DNA of 44,974 nt from Fibrobacter sp. GTDB lineage: Bacteria > Fibrobacterota > Fibrobacteria > Fibrobacterales > Fibrobacteraceae. How positions within the stretch are numbered: position 1 is the first letter of the stretch; the number at the start of each line of letters is the position of its first letter. The position numbers and the translations under genes were made by a program. The notes beneath the pieces are model-generated. The model was not told where the DNA came from, did no database searches, and worked only from the letters and a program-made list of their open reading frames with translations. The stretch spans positions 1 to 44,974 of the forward strand of contig JAGCGO010000105.1 in the NCBI GenBank assembly GCA_017649565.1. Direction: 5' to 3'. Below are positions 16,228 through 27,059 of this stretch, one piece after another.

Positions 16228-16256
16228 TTGACAAATTTACTGAGGAATACTATTTT
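16228..16256 (+). promoter_or_regulatory. Promoter of the AAA/DUF4143 gene
   Basis: TTGACA (16228-16233), 17 bases, TATTTT (16251-16256), about 60 bases before the ATG at 16315. The rest of the 16037-16314 gap, divergent between two genes, is AT-rich and otherwise featureless. Confidence 0.6.
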
Positions 16257-16314
16257 AAGTATGAAAAAAAGACGAAAGCGGCAAAAATTCAAAGTACAAA
16301 AAGAGTATTGAACA

Positions 16315-17607
16315 ATGAAAATCAAACGCCCCCTGTACCTGGAACGATTAAAGAGAAGGCAAAACAACGGTATGGTAAAAGTCATCACCGGTCTTAGGCG
16401 TTCGGGAAAATCATTCCTGTTAAACGAACTCTTTTACGACTGGTTGAAAAAGGAAGGGACAGAAAGCGACCATATTATAAAATTCGCCTTCGATTCTGCG
16501 AAAGACCTAAAAAAAATTGGAGAAGACCTCATCTCGCTTCAAAAGGAAAAACGGAAGGTTTCCCCGGAAAAGTTCCTGAAATTCATCGAAACCAAAATCA
16601 GGGACAAGAAAAAATACTACTTGCTGCTTGACGAAATCCAGGAACTTGGAAATTTCGAATCCGTTTTGAACGGCTACCTCAGGAGCGGCAATCTCGACAT
16701 CTACGTAACCGGTTCCAATTCAAAATTTCTTTCAAAAGACGTTCTCACCGAATTCGAGGGCCGCGGTGATGAAATACATGTTTTCCCGCTTTCCTTTTCG
16801 GAATTCATGAGCGTACACAAGGGCGACAAGTCGGAAGCGTTTGACGAGTACATGCTCTATGGCGGCCTACCGGCATTGGCGTCAATGCCTTCTGACGAAC
16901 AAAAAATCACCTACCTAAACACGCAGTTGACGCAAACCTACCTGAAAGACATCGCCGCAAGGCACAATCTGGTTTCCGATTCCGACATGGCAGACCTGTT
17001 GGACATTCTCGCATCAGGCATGGCAACCCTAGTAAATCCGTCCAAGTTGAAGGACACTTTCAGAAGCGTAAAGAAATCCACTTTGTCGGACATTACAATA
17101 AACAACTACATCCAGCACCTGTTAGAAGCGTACATGGTAAATATCGCCAAGCGCTACGACGTAAAAGGAAAAAAATACATCAACACCCCCTATAAGATTT
17201 ATTTCGAAGATGTCGGCTTAAGGAACGCGAGGCTCAATTTTAGGCAGTACGAGCCTTCGCACCTAATGGAAAACATCATCTACAACGAACTCAGGCTTCG
17301 CGGTTTCAACGTAGATGTCGGTATTGTCGAGTTGCGCACAAAAGAAAACAGCAAGGACGTTCGGAAAATGCTGGAAATCGACTTTGTGGCAAACCTTGGA
17401 AGCAGGCGTTTCTACATCCAATCTTCTTATGAAATCCCTGACAGGGAGAAAATGATTCAGGAGGAGCGGCCTTTCTTGAACACCAAGGACTCGTTCAAGA
17501 AAATACTTCTAGTAAACGGCAGCATAAGACCCCGCTATAACGAGAACGGGATTCTGGTGATGGGTGTAAAGGAATTCCTGCTAGACCCGAACAGTTTGGA
17601 TTTTTAA
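16315..17607 (+). CDS. AAA ATPase with DUF4143 domain
   Basis: A 430-residue protein of the common AAA_14/DUF4143 family, whose cellular role is unknown. The ATPase part has Walker A GLRRSGKS (residues 26-33), Walker B YYLLLDEIQEL, the sensor VTGSNSKFL and the downstream arginine segment EGRGDEIHVFPLSFSEF. The DUF4143 part (about 190-400) includes LPALASMP, YLKDIAARHN and a nuclease-like end (LEIDFVANLGSRRFYIQSSYE), where E, D and the Q-x-S-Y-E pattern resemble a PD-(D/E)xK core. AAGAG precedes the ATG. It lies between a FISUMP gene and a FISUMP remnant and is AT-richer than its neighbours, suggesting recent arrival. Roles in defence or toxin-like systems have been suggested for the family but are unproven here. 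Confidence 0.9.
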   Translation: MKIKRPLYLERLKRRQNNGMVKVITGLRRSGKSFLLNELFYDWLKKEGTESDHIIKFAFDSAKDLKKIGEDLISLQKEKRKVSPEKFLKFIETKIRDKKKYYLLLDEIQELGNFESVLNGYLRSGNLDIYVTGSNSKFLSKDVLTEFEGRGDEIHVFPLSFSEFMSVHKGDKSEAFDEYMLYGGLPALASMPSDEQKITYLNTQLTQTYLKDIAARHNLVSDSDMADLLDILASGMATLVNPSKLKDTFRSVKKSTLSDITINNYIQHLLEAYMVNIAKRYDVKGKKYINTPYKIYFEDVGLRNARLNFRQYEPSHLMENIIYNELRLRGFNVDVGIVELRTKENSKDVRKMLEIDFVANLGSRRFYIQSSYEIPDREKMIQEERPFLNTKDSFKKILLVNGSIRPRYNENGILVMGVKEFLLDPNSLDF

Positions 17608-17732
17608 GTTGTCCATTATCCATATTCGGTTTCTGATTTTTTAAAAAAATGCAATTTTTTGCCCAATTAGGTAAATTTGAGCTTCAACAAGATGGCAAGA
17701 TACTCCTCCTCAAAATTTCTGAAACTTGTCTG

Positions 17733-17828
17733 TGACGGAAAGTCGAAGTTGAGCGGTGTCGGAGCCGCCCGCGTGGCAAGTTCAGGATTGCGGACAACTA
17801 CCTGAATGTCCGCTGCCTGAAGGACTGA
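17733..17828 (+). pseudogene. Remnant of a FISUMP-domain C-terminus
   Basis: The frame ending at 17828 reads DNYLNVRCLKD followed by a stop. It closely matches the FISUMP ending of the gene at 15011-16036 (KNYGFSVRCVKD). Upstream in the same frame is a stop at 17733-17735 and no recognisable FISUMP sequence, so only the last 20 or so residues survive. The rest of the 17608-17837 gap has a 28-codon frame from 17649 that I cannot identify. Confidence 0.5.
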
Positions 17829-17837
17829 GGGGAGTTT

Positions 17838-18977
<1,140 letters not shown>

Positions 18978-19031
18978 ACAACTAAAAAATAGAATGTATC
19001 AGCGCAACGAAAAAAAGTTGCCGACAAAAAA

Positions 19032-19865
19032 CTAGCGGAAAATAGCGGTCTTGCCGTTTTCGAACCGGACGACACGTGTTGAACCAGTCGCCTTTAGCGA
19101 CCCCTGCCAGATGCCACTACGGATAAAGACTCCGTTCACGTCGAACTCGCTGTAACGCAAGCCCAGCAAAGAACCGTTTACCGGTGCCTCGCGCGAAATG
19201 AAGAGCGGTTTTTCCGTCGAATCAGGAGTTGTCACATTCGCAGAATCCCCCTCCTGGACGCCAGCGGAATCCTTCGGTTGCTCACCTACCGGATCTTTTG
19301 CCGACGTGTCCGCCTGGACGAGAACCGAAGATTCGGCTAGAATTTTTTTTTGAGGGAGGCGCGCAAAGTCCTCTTCTGGAATTCCTCCCGAAGCTCCTCC
19401 ACCAGCACCCGATTGAAAATAACACGTCAAAGGATTATCTTCGCATTTTTTCTTAAAGACTATATCCGTATTTATAATACGGGCATCACCCGAAATAATC
19501 TTCTCTATCAATGTTTGGGCACTATCCTTCGACATATTGAGGACACCCCAACTCTGCCAGTTCATGAACTCATAACGCATAACTCTTGCCATCACATAAT
19601 AAAGGGAGTCCGGCAAAAACATGCAATAAATCCGGATTTTAGGAACATGCGGTTCAGAAAAAACCGCACAATTTGTATCTAGCGTTGAATAATATGCAAA
19701 ACCCCGTTCCGGAGCATAATTGACATACAGAGTGTCAACGGCAGGAACTCTTGATGTGTCAATATTCAAATAGCCTTTTTCGAACTGGAGGTTGGCCCAC
19801 CATACCCCGACTGCACTCCATGCCGAAGCAACAAATAACGCGACAGATATTAATATCAGCCTCAT
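19032..19865 (-). CDS. Secreted protein of unknown function, partner of the large protease-like protein
   Basis: A 277-residue exported protein. The signal peptide is MRLILISVALFVASAWSA. The middle is unlike anything I know and has three Cys (CAVF, CMF, CEDNPLTC). A Gly-rich turn (GAGGGASGG) and an acidic Ser/Asp/Pro linker follow. The last 45 residues (LRYSEFDVNGVFIRSGIWQG ending GKTAIFR) have the beta-strand pattern of C-terminal sorting domains such as those of type IX secretion. That would make it cell-surface or released. It begins 13 bases after the end of the upstream large gene, so they form an operon. Both are AT-richer than the surroundings. Confidence 0.75.
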   Translation of the reverse strand: MRLILISVALFVASAWSAVGVWWANLQFEKGYLNIDTSRVPAVDTLYVNYAPERGFAYYSTLDTNCAVFSEPHVPKIRIYCMFLPDSLYYVMARVMRYEFMNWQSWGVLNMSKDSAQTLIEKIISGDARIINTDIVFKKKCEDNPLTCYFQSGAGGGASGGIPEEDFARLPQKKILAESSVLVQADTSAKDPVGEQPKDSAGVQEGDSANVTTPDSTEKPLFISREAPVNGSLLGLRYSEFDVNGVFIRSGIWQGSLKATGSTRVVRFENGKTAIFR

Positions 19866-19878
19866 AGAGCCTCCTTTT

Positions 19879-22800
19879 TTAGACCATATCCGTCAATGGG
19901 ATGGGACTGAAATGCACCCGATAGATGGTCAATCCATTTCCCAAATAAATTTTTTTGGCAACAAACGAACCATACGCATTTCTTTGTATCCGCTCCAAAG
20001 CCAAGTCACACCACCTTGCATGAATCGTTCCCGCCCAGTTTCCCTCAATATGGATATTGCCGGGAGCGTACTCTATTAATTTAAATCCTTTTGCAACAGT
20101 TTGCAAGTCTGAATTGACAATTTGCGCACTCCAATTCAGGGATCCATCAGCAATAATCACAGTTTCGCGCCCTGGATTCAAAAATTCAACTTTACTTCCG
20201 CTTTCCAAAGAGATGTTACCCACATGTATCGTACCAGCGCCTAATTTTAATGTGCCACCAGGCCGAACTGTCAAATTTTTATACGAAATATTAGGATTCA
20301 ACGTGATAGTTTGACCAGATTCAACAAACAATTCGGTCCAATTTTCCTTACCAATCAACGAATGGTGAAGATTGTCAGAAACGACATACGGCCATTCACC
20401 CACATTATGCACACTCGTCGTTCCTGTCACAGACGCATTTGAGCCAACATTCGGTGACAAAGCCCCCATCGGCAAAGAATAAATGGAGGCATTTCCCACA
20501 ACATGAGCATTATCTCGTAACTGAACTCCACCCTTTGAGAAAACATCACCAATCGTAGAATTTACACCCACAGAAATCGAATGGTAAGGCACATCATACT
20601 CTGAAGCGACCTGACAGAATCCGTGCATTCCTGAATTACAAGTCACGCCATCTCCAACATTGATTCCTTCAAAGGCATATATACCAACTAAGCTTGGAGC
20701 ATCCCATAAGGTATTTTCTACAGGGTTGAAATTCGTAGCATAATCATCAGCAATATTATACGGATCTGTTTCGTTATGGTCCACATAACCATTATGATTT
20801 AAATCTTCGTCTCCATCCCAAAGGCCATCATTGCTCGGGTGATCCGAATCTACATCCATTTCTGCACGGAATCCATCGTTATCGATATCGGCAAACAGTT
20901 CGAAGCGGAGAACATCTCCAAAGGGATATCTATTAAGTTCTCCCTCAGAATCGTAATGCTCATACCTATAAGCCCCCAGACTTACATTATATATTGTTTC
21001 GTATCCACCACCAGGGACCGGAACCTGCACATTCTTGTAGAGGGGTTCCTTTATCGTATAAGAGAAAATCTCTACCTTATCTTCTATGCCATCCAAATCA
21101 GAATGTTCATTATAGGGATTTGAATGGAAACGTTCAATCTCATCGAAATCAACAATTCCATCACCATCGGAATCATTATGGACACGCCAATCAGTCATCC
21201 TCGGATTTGTGACATATTTAGGAACAAAATAATAATTAACAGCTATATTTGAATTGTTCGTCCACTCGACTTCCCCTCCATTTTTAACATTTACTCGATG
21301 CACTTGGAAATTATCCCCAGAATATCTGTAGCCATCAACAGTCATTATATGACCATATTCAAGGTAGTAAATAGGACGACCCGCATTGATATGATGTTTT
21401 ACAAAATTTTCGTTAAAAGAGGCTCCACAATAAGGGGCTTCCGGTCCAGGGAAGCAGCCATGTTCCAACTGAGAATCTTCTATATTCAAGGCCCATTTCA
21501 ACGTCATCTTAACTTCTGCAGGATAGCCCACACTATTAACACCCAACACAAAGGGAGAAAGGATTTTTTCTCGTTCAAGTCTTGTATGAGTTCCATAAAC
21601 GGTTTTCACATTTTCAAAGCCCACCGTTTTTCCAAAATATTTAATTTCATCCTGCGTCAAGTTTCCGCCATAATATGCATTGAGTATTTGCACCGACACG
21701 GCCCAGCAACGGTTGTCTATTTCAAGGAATAGATTATTAGCATACCAAGGATAATTTCCAAAATCATACTCTGAATTAAACACAAAAATATCTGGATGAT
21801 CCCACGAAATTTCTGGAAATTCGGCTAACTCGCCCCAGTTTAAAACAAGCATTCTTGTATCCTTATGGACTCCATATTGAGGGACCTGCAAATAGTGTTG
21901 ATCTCTAATATTATCACATCTTGAAACCGTTTTTGTTTTCCAAATTGTATAATGATCAATCCAAGGATTGTTCACAACATAATTATCATTCAAGAATTCA
22001 ACACGAACGCTCCATTGATACGATCCCACACCCAAAACCAAATCCTGATGAACCTGTTGAATTTTCTGATTAAAAACAACATGTCCATCAGATCTTTTTA
22101 CCATCAAATCATAACGCACCGCCCCCTCTACCGGATGCCATGCAAAACGAACCATTCTATTCTGGGCATTACTACCTTCTAAGCACAATTCTTCACTATT
22201 CGAATAAGCAATCGGCCCAGGCCTATCAGTTATATTGATATCGTACTCATTCGTTTTGTAACTATACCATGTTCCATCAATTTTTTTGTAGAAAATATCA
22301 TTCGTAACCTGATTCCAATACTCATCATAAAGCCCATAATCATGCCGAATCCTCGTATATTGAACATTCGCTTCTCGAGCATCTGCAGCCAAAACCCCCG
22401 CATTATTATTCCAAGACAGGTAGTCCATGATAGTCGTATTATAACGGAGAAGAACTTCACCTTGCACATCTTGCATCAACGGCACAGCAGCAACAAGATC
22501 GTCATCAGGACAACCTAACTGAGTAGGGCAGATTCGCAACCTTTTACCAGGCTCCAACACAGCACTCGATACCGAACTCGAGCTAGTCCCCGAACTTGTG
22601 GCCCATTCTAGTGATATGTTGCTTAAATTAGCCGGCGTTGTCCCATAGTTTTCAATTTCAATCCAAGAAGGAATATCTCCATAAGGCGCCGGCTGCAGTC
22701 CCACAAAACGAAGACTCGGATCCACCGAATTAGGGTCTATGTAGGCGTTTCCGCCAATCAGCGTATTTCCCTGGAATACTGCATAATCCAAGGCCTGGGC

Positions 22801-23202
22801 AAACGTAGAGCCCAACGGGAATCCATTGGCACTCGTTTTAGACATGGGCTGCCAATCAGAACGGTGGATACCTACGCTGTATCCGTTCTGATCCGGCGCG
22901 ACTCCCGTAGGAAGGTGCGGGATGTTTATAGACACAACGACATTTTCACCGGACTGTTCCGAGATGGAGAAAGACCAGTTGCCGGTATAATAGGGATCCA
23001 GGGCAAATGTTTCTGAAGCGCTCTTCTTCAAGTGGTACTGCACGGTGACATTGTTGTACGCCTGTCCAGAATTGTTGACAACACGGACCCTTAATCCCAA
23101 CATAGCCTGATTGTTCGGCTGTTCATCCTTGACTTCAACCTGAACCTGGGCAAAAGAGACGATTGCCGACAACAAGGCCAGCACACACAGTAACTTTTTC
23201 AT
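19879..23202 (-). CDS. Large secreted multidomain protein with a papain-like cysteine peptidase domain
   Basis: A predicted extracellular protein of 1107 residues. The ATG at 23202 has GGAGG six bases upstream and a clear signal peptide (MKKLLCVLALLSAIVSFA); the frame's extension to 23412 overlaps rapA and is not real. Domains in order: a beta-sandwich resembling CBM3 (about 20-125, with YSVGIHRSDWQPM); a lamin-tail-like domain (about 160-270, with PSWIEIENYGTTPANLSNISLEW); and a fibronectin-like segment (about 340-410). A papain-like domain follows, with Cys499 in NRCWAVSVQILNAYYGG and His618 in GHIMTVDGY. Two calcium-type Asp repeats come next (DSDGDGIVDFDE, DIDNDGF, DLNHNGYVD). The C-terminus is beta-helix-like (LTVRPGGTLKLGAGTIHVG). 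A protease acting on proteins bound to plant cell wall is plausible; the substrate is unknown. Confidence 0.75.
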   Translation of the reverse strand: MKKLLCVLALLSAIVSFAQVQVEVKDEQPNNQAMLGLRVRVVNNSGQAYNNVTVQYHLKKSASETFALDPYYTGNWSFSISEQSGENVVVSINIPHLPTGVAPDQNGYSVGIHRSDWQPMSKTSANGFPLGSTFAQALDYAVFQGNTLIGGNAYIDPNSVDPSLRFVGLQPAPYGDIPSWIEIENYGTTPANLSNISLEWATSSGTSSSSVSSAVLEPGKRLRICPTQLGCPDDDLVAAVPLMQDVQGEVLLRYNTTIMDYLSWNNNAGVLAADAREANVQYTRIRHDYGLYDEYWNQVTNDIFYKKIDGTWYSYKTNEYDINITDRPGPIAYSNSEELCLEGSNAQNRMVRFAWHPVEGAVRYDLMVKRSDGHVVFNQKIQQVHQDLVLGVGSYQWSVRVEFLNDNYVVNNPWIDHYTIWKTKTVSRCDNIRDQHYLQVPQYGVHKDTRMLVLNWGELAEFPEISWDHPDIFVFNSEYDFGNYPWYANNLFLEIDNRCWAVSVQILNAYYGGNLTQDEIKYFGKTVGFENVKTVYGTHTRLEREKILSPFVLGVNSVGYPAEVKMTLKWALNIEDSQLEHGCFPGPEAPYCGASFNENFVKHHINAGRPIYYLEYGHIMTVDGYRYSGDNFQVHRVNVKNGGEVEWTNNSNIAVNYYFVPKYVTNPRMTDWRVHNDSDGDGIVDFDEIERFHSNPYNEHSDLDGIEDKVEIFSYTIKEPLYKNVQVPVPGGGYETIYNVSLGAYRYEHYDSEGELNRYPFGDVLRFELFADIDNDGFRAEMDVDSDHPSNDGLWDGDEDLNHNGYVDHNETDPYNIADDYATNFNPVENTLWDAPSLVGIYAFEGINVGDGVTCNSGMHGFCQVASEYDVPYHSISVGVNSTIGDVFSKGGVQLRDNAHVVGNASIYSLPMGALSPNVGSNASVTGTTSVHNVGEWPYVVSDNLHHSLIGKENWTELFVESGQTITLNPNISYKNLTVRPGGTLKLGAGTIHVGNISLESGSKVEFLNPGRETVIIADGSLNWSAQIVNSDLQTVAKGFKLIEYAPGNIHIEGNWAGTIHARWCDLALERIQRNAYGSFVAKKIYLGNGLTIYRVHFSPIPLTDMV

Positions 23203-23299
23203 CAAAAGCCTCCAACTTGAACAAATTTTATATTCTAAGCATTGAATATAATTTATTCGTTCAAAAAAGCGCTTTGTTCGGAAAAATTTACTTACAAAA

Positions 23300-26230
23300 T
23301 CATCTACAGACAAGCAGTCGAATTGCGTCCAAACGAATTTGCGGATTCGCGACAGTCTTCTTCCATTCCTGCACGTTCTTGCGCAGCTGCTGGAGCTGGG
23401 CGCTGTTGCCACCCTTGCCGCGCATGGTCAGCAAGTGGTTCATGCGCTGGTATTCCTGCTCGCACCGGGCCTCGACTGCTGCCGAAGCGCCTTCCGCGTA
23501 TTCCTTGGCCGAAGCCATCGCTATGCGGCGGGCGGCAGAAAAGCCTTCCTTCGCAAAGAACTTGAGCGTCATGTCGACAGCGGGATTGCCCTGCGGCACG
23601 CCCACGTCCTTGAACTGGCCGCAATGCAGCGATTCCACGAGGTCGGAGTGGTCCTCGCCCTTGGCATCGATAACCACGCTCACGTACCTGGGGCCGGCGA
23701 TATCGGCAACGCCCCATTCCTCGAGCACAGGCAACTCCACCAGGAAATTGTACTGCATCATGAGCCCGCGCATTCCGGAATTCTGCCAGATGTTGCAGGC
23801 CACGGCGCCATGGGAAAGTCCCGTCTCGAAGTCGATAACGCCCTGCGCCAGCGGATGTTCCAGGCTCACAAAGTCAATCTCGTCGTGAATCATCGCCGTC
23901 GCACGGTCAAACGTAATCGTGAGCGAGACGTTCTCGGAACCTTGCTCCTCATCGGCGCTTGCCACGGCGACCATGCCCTGCGTGGGCATGCCGGGAACGG
24001 TTCCCGCTTCGATTTGCGGTCCCATCGTCACGACGCAGCAATTCGGAATCGCACTCGGCTCCACGTACAGGCCCCTGTCGCGGAGGGATTCCACCATCAG
24101 GTCCTGAAGCTGGGCATCGGCATCGATACGCTTGATTTCGTCCGTAATTTCCTTCGCCTTTTCCGGATTGCGGGAATTGAATTCCAGCAACTTGTCACGG
24201 CCCTTCTCGATGTTCTTGCGCATTTGCTCGCAATCTTTTTTCACCTTGGGAATGACGTTGGCAACAAAGCCCTCAAGGCAACCCTGCGGGTCGGCCAAGG
24301 CCTCGATGAGGCTGTCCGTGTACTTGAGGAACAGTTCGCCACCGCTCATGAGCGGGGCTCCAAAGGCGTTCAGGCCGTCGTTGTACCAGCGGAACATGAC
24401 TTCCTGGCCGGAACCGGCAACATAGGGAACGTGGACCACGATATCCTTCGTCTGCCCGATTCGGTCGAGACGGCCAATACGCTGTTCCACCAGGGCGGCG
24501 TCCAGCGGCAGGTCGAAAAGCACCAGATGGTGCGAGAACTGGAAATTGCGGCCTTCAGAACCAATTTCGGAGGCAATGAGCAGGTTAGCCCCATCCGGAC
24601 GGCTGAACCATGCAGCGGCCTTGTCGCGGGCCATGATGGACATGTCCTCATGGAACATGGAGAACGTCCCCTCGCCCAGATATTCGGTAAGCAATTGCCC
24701 AAGGGCCTGCACCACGTCGATAGACTCGCAAATCAAAAGGACCTTTTCGTCCTTGTACTCCTTCAGGAACTTTTTGAGCCACACGAAACGTTCATCCATG
24801 GCCCAGGCGTCGGCATACTGGGTGCAGAGCAGGCCATTTTCCTGGATATCCGTGGAAGCGTCCAGGTTCTTCTCGGCGGCGATATTCACCATCTCGCGAT
24901 ACCGGGGATCCGGTTCCAGGCGGATTTCGTCAAGGACGCGGCTGGGGAAACCGCCCACACCCTTGCGGGTATTGCGGAACACGACCGAGCCCGTGCCCAT
25001 GGCGTCGACAATACGGCGCATCCATTCGCCGGCGGGCATGCTCTTCGAGTTTTCCTGCTCGAGCCACGGACGGATCGGGGAATTCTTCGGGACAGACTCA
25101 TACAGGTCGTCCCAACTCATGTGGTGATTCGGGTCCGTCGGCAACTTGCTCAGGTCGTTCACGAGCTTGCGGTAGGATTCCTGCGACTTGATAAAATCAT
25201 TGTAATCCGCGAAACGAGCCGGGTCCAGCATGCGCAGTCGGTTAAACTGGGATTCCGGATGCAGCTGCAGCGGGGTGCCGGTCAAGAGCAGGATGCCCTT
25301 GGACTTGGCCAAAATGGCGTTTGCGAGCATGTACTCGCGGCTGGTAAAGCCGTCTTCGCACACCAGGTGGTGCGCTTCATCGATAATGGTCATGTCCCAG
25401 TTCGTCTTGAGCAAGTCCTCGATAAGCGCAGGCTGTTCCATCAAGAAATCGATAGAGCAGATGATGTCGTTGCTCTGCAGGAACGGGTTCGGCTTCTCGT
25501 CTTCCTTGTCCACGGAAATGAACAGACCACGGACGTAGCCTTCGTCGACCAGGGTAAAGAGCTGGTTGAAGCGGCGCTTCATCTCGATCATCCACTGGTG
25601 CTTCAGCGTCTCGGGAACAATAATCAGCGTACGGGACACGCGGTTGCGGGCCCTGAGGGCATGCCAGATCATGCCGGCCTCGATCGTCTTGCCCAGGCCG
25701 ACTTCGTCGGAGAGCATGAGTCTCGGGAGCGTAGAACTTGCGCAGGCCCTGTAGCACAGGTAATACTGGTGCGGAATCATGTCCACGCGCGGGCCGATCA
25801 TGCCGCGCACAATAGACGACTGCCACTTGCAAGAGAGCTTCATCGCGCTTTCGCGACGCGCAAAGTCCTTGCAGGAATAGGTTTCGCTGTTGAACAGCGC
25901 CCTGAAAAAGTCCGCCGGCCTAGAAGAGACCTTGGAGTTCAGCTCGGACTCCTTCATCTCGCGTCCACCACGACCCACATAGACAACCAGCCCGTTCGCC
26001 TCGCGTACCGACTCCACCGCAAACGACGTGCCCTTCTCGCTCTTGGCCGTCTCGCCCGGTTGCAAGACATACCTATCGACAGGGGCGCTATCCGTCCTGT
26101 ACATGCGACATTGATTAACTGCGGGGAAATTAAACTTGACGGTCCTTCCCTGAACTTCGGTGACTATTCCTAATCCCAAATCGGGTTCCAGTTGGCTTAC
26201 AAAACGCTGGCCGGGCTTAAATACTATCAT
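23300..26230 (-). CDS. rapA: RNA polymerase-associated SNF2-type ATPase RapA
   Basis: Recycles RNA polymerase after transcription. The protein is 976 residues, close to the roughly 970 usual for RapA. N-terminal Tudor-like strands are present (FKPGQRFVSQLEPDLGLGIV), followed by YVGRGGREMKESEL. Helicase motif I is DEVGLGKTIEAGM at about 172-185 and motif II DEAHHL near 283. Motif III is LLLTGTP. The C-terminal helicase half has LLICESIDVVQALGQLL, SEIGSEGRNFQFSHHLVLFDLP and the arginine motif EQRIGRLDRIGQ. The ATG at 26230 follows GGGG; the open frame up to 26362 overlaps the divergent gene and is not used. Confidence 0.93.
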   Translation of the reverse strand: MIVFKPGQRFVSQLEPDLGLGIVTEVQGRTVKFNFPAVNQCRMYRTDSAPVDRYVLQPGETAKSEKGTSFAVESVREANGLVVYVGRGGREMKESELNSKVSSRPADFFRALFNSETYSCKDFARRESAMKLSCKWQSSIVRGMIGPRVDMIPHQYYLCYRACASSTLPRLMLSDEVGLGKTIEAGMIWHALRARNRVSRTLIIVPETLKHQWMIEMKRRFNQLFTLVDEGYVRGLFISVDKEDEKPNPFLQSNDIICSIDFLMEQPALIEDLLKTNWDMTIIDEAHHLVCEDGFTSREYMLANAILAKSKGILLLTGTPLQLHPESQFNRLRMLDPARFADYNDFIKSQESYRKLVNDLSKLPTDPNHHMSWDDLYESVPKNSPIRPWLEQENSKSMPAGEWMRRIVDAMGTGSVVFRNTRKGVGGFPSRVLDEIRLEPDPRYREMVNIAAEKNLDASTDIQENGLLCTQYADAWAMDERFVWLKKFLKEYKDEKVLLICESIDVVQALGQLLTEYLGEGTFSMFHEDMSIMARDKAAAWFSRPDGANLLIASEIGSEGRNFQFSHHLVLFDLPLDAALVEQRIGRLDRIGQTKDIVVHVPYVAGSGQEVMFRWYNDGLNAFGAPLMSGGELFLKYTDSLIEALADPQGCLEGFVANVIPKVKKDCEQMRKNIEKGRDKLLEFNSRNPEKAKEITDEIKRIDADAQLQDLMVESLRDRGLYVEPSAIPNCCVVTMGPQIEAGTVPGMPTQGMVAVASADEEQGSENVSLTITFDRATAMIHDEIDFVSLEHPLAQGVIDFETGLSHGAVACNIWQNSGMRGLMMQYNFLVELPVLEEWGVADIAGPRYVSVVIDAKGEDHSDLVESLHCGQFKDVGVPQGNPAVDMTLKFFAKEGFSAARRIAMASAKEYAEGASAAVEARCEQEYQRMNHLLTMRGKGGNSAQLQQLRKNVQEWKKTVANPQIRLDAIRLLVCR

Positions 26231-26304
26231 AGTGCCCCAATTTAGTTTTTTTTGAGGATTTCGGCATACCCCGAACTTACTAAATACTAAATTATAGGGC
26301 GAAT

Positions 26305-27057
26305 ATGAAATGGTTCTATATTGACGAAAGCATAACCGACGGTGACCGGAGGCAAGGCCCATTTTCCATCGAGGAAATCCAGAGCTTTGTCAAGGAAGGC
26401 AAAATCACCGGTACGACCCTCGTGTGGCACAGCGGCGAGGAAGCCTGGAGGCCCTGGAAGGAAGCTGCGGCCGAAATGGAACAGAACGAGGCCAATCAGG
26501 ACAAAATACTCCAGGAGACCATCAACGAAATCCTCAAGCAGCAAGTTTTGACCAAGCGCTACGCCCCCTTTTTTGTTCGTAGCCTAGCCTACAGCGTCGA
26601 CCTCATCATCCTTACCATTGCCGGGTTTGCCGTCATGGGAATCTTGTGCGCTACGGGACTCATGAACTTCCAGGAACTCCTCCAGAGTATGGAGGCTTTT
26701 TCTAGCGCCCCCTCGTTCGAAACGATGAACAACTTTTTCAGCCTACCCGGAATGGACCTCTTCACGAGCATTTCCTTCCTTATACAGACGGTCTACTTCA
26801 TCGTCCTGCACGCCCTATACGGAGCGACCGTAGGCAAGAAGCTTTTCCGGATACATGTGGAAACCGGGGCCGGCAATAAGATTTCGTGGATGGGAGCCAT
26901 CATCCGCTACATCGCAAGCATCATGAGCATGATGCTCTACGGTCTCGGCTACCTGACCGTACTCATCGACCCCAAGCGCAGGGGCCTTCACGACTTTATC
27001 GCAAGCACATGCGTTGTCTATAATACACCCAAGACTTTACAAATCACGGAGAAATAG
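26305..27057 (+). CDS. GYF_2- and RDD-domain membrane protein
   Basis: A 250-residue inner-membrane protein. The N-terminal GYF_2-type domain (about 1-55) has the W-x-Y start (MKWFYID), QGPFSIEEIQSFVKEGKITGTTLVW and EEAWRPWKE; such domains usually bind proline-rich peptides. A charged linker leads to the RDD domain, with YAPFFVRSLAYSVDLIIL (the R and D of the family name), LYGATVGKKLFRIHV and RGLHDFIASTCVV. There are about three hydrophobic spans. It is two bases upstream of murA and clearly cotranscribed with it. RDD proteins have been proposed to move ions or small solutes; the function here is unknown. Confidence 0.85.
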   Translation: MKWFYIDESITDGDRRQGPFSIEEIQSFVKEGKITGTTLVWHSGEEAWRPWKEAAAEMEQNEANQDKILQETINEILKQQVLTKRYAPFFVRSLAYSVDLIILTIAGFAVMGILCATGLMNFQELLQSMEAFSSAPSFETMNNFFSLPGMDLFTSISFLIQTVYFIVLHALYGATVGKKLFRIHVETGAGNKISWMGAIIRYIASIMSMMLYGLGYLTVLIDPKRRGLHDFIASTCVVYNTPKTLQITEK

Positions 27058-27059
27058 CT

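Noticed and set aside
16315..17607. The AAA/DUF4143 gene as part of a defence island
   Set aside because: No restriction, toxin-antitoxin or other defence genes are next to it, and the family is widespread outside such islands.
23339..26173. A 944-codon plus-strand frame opposite rapA
   Set aside because: Antisense shadow of a well-conserved ATPase gene.
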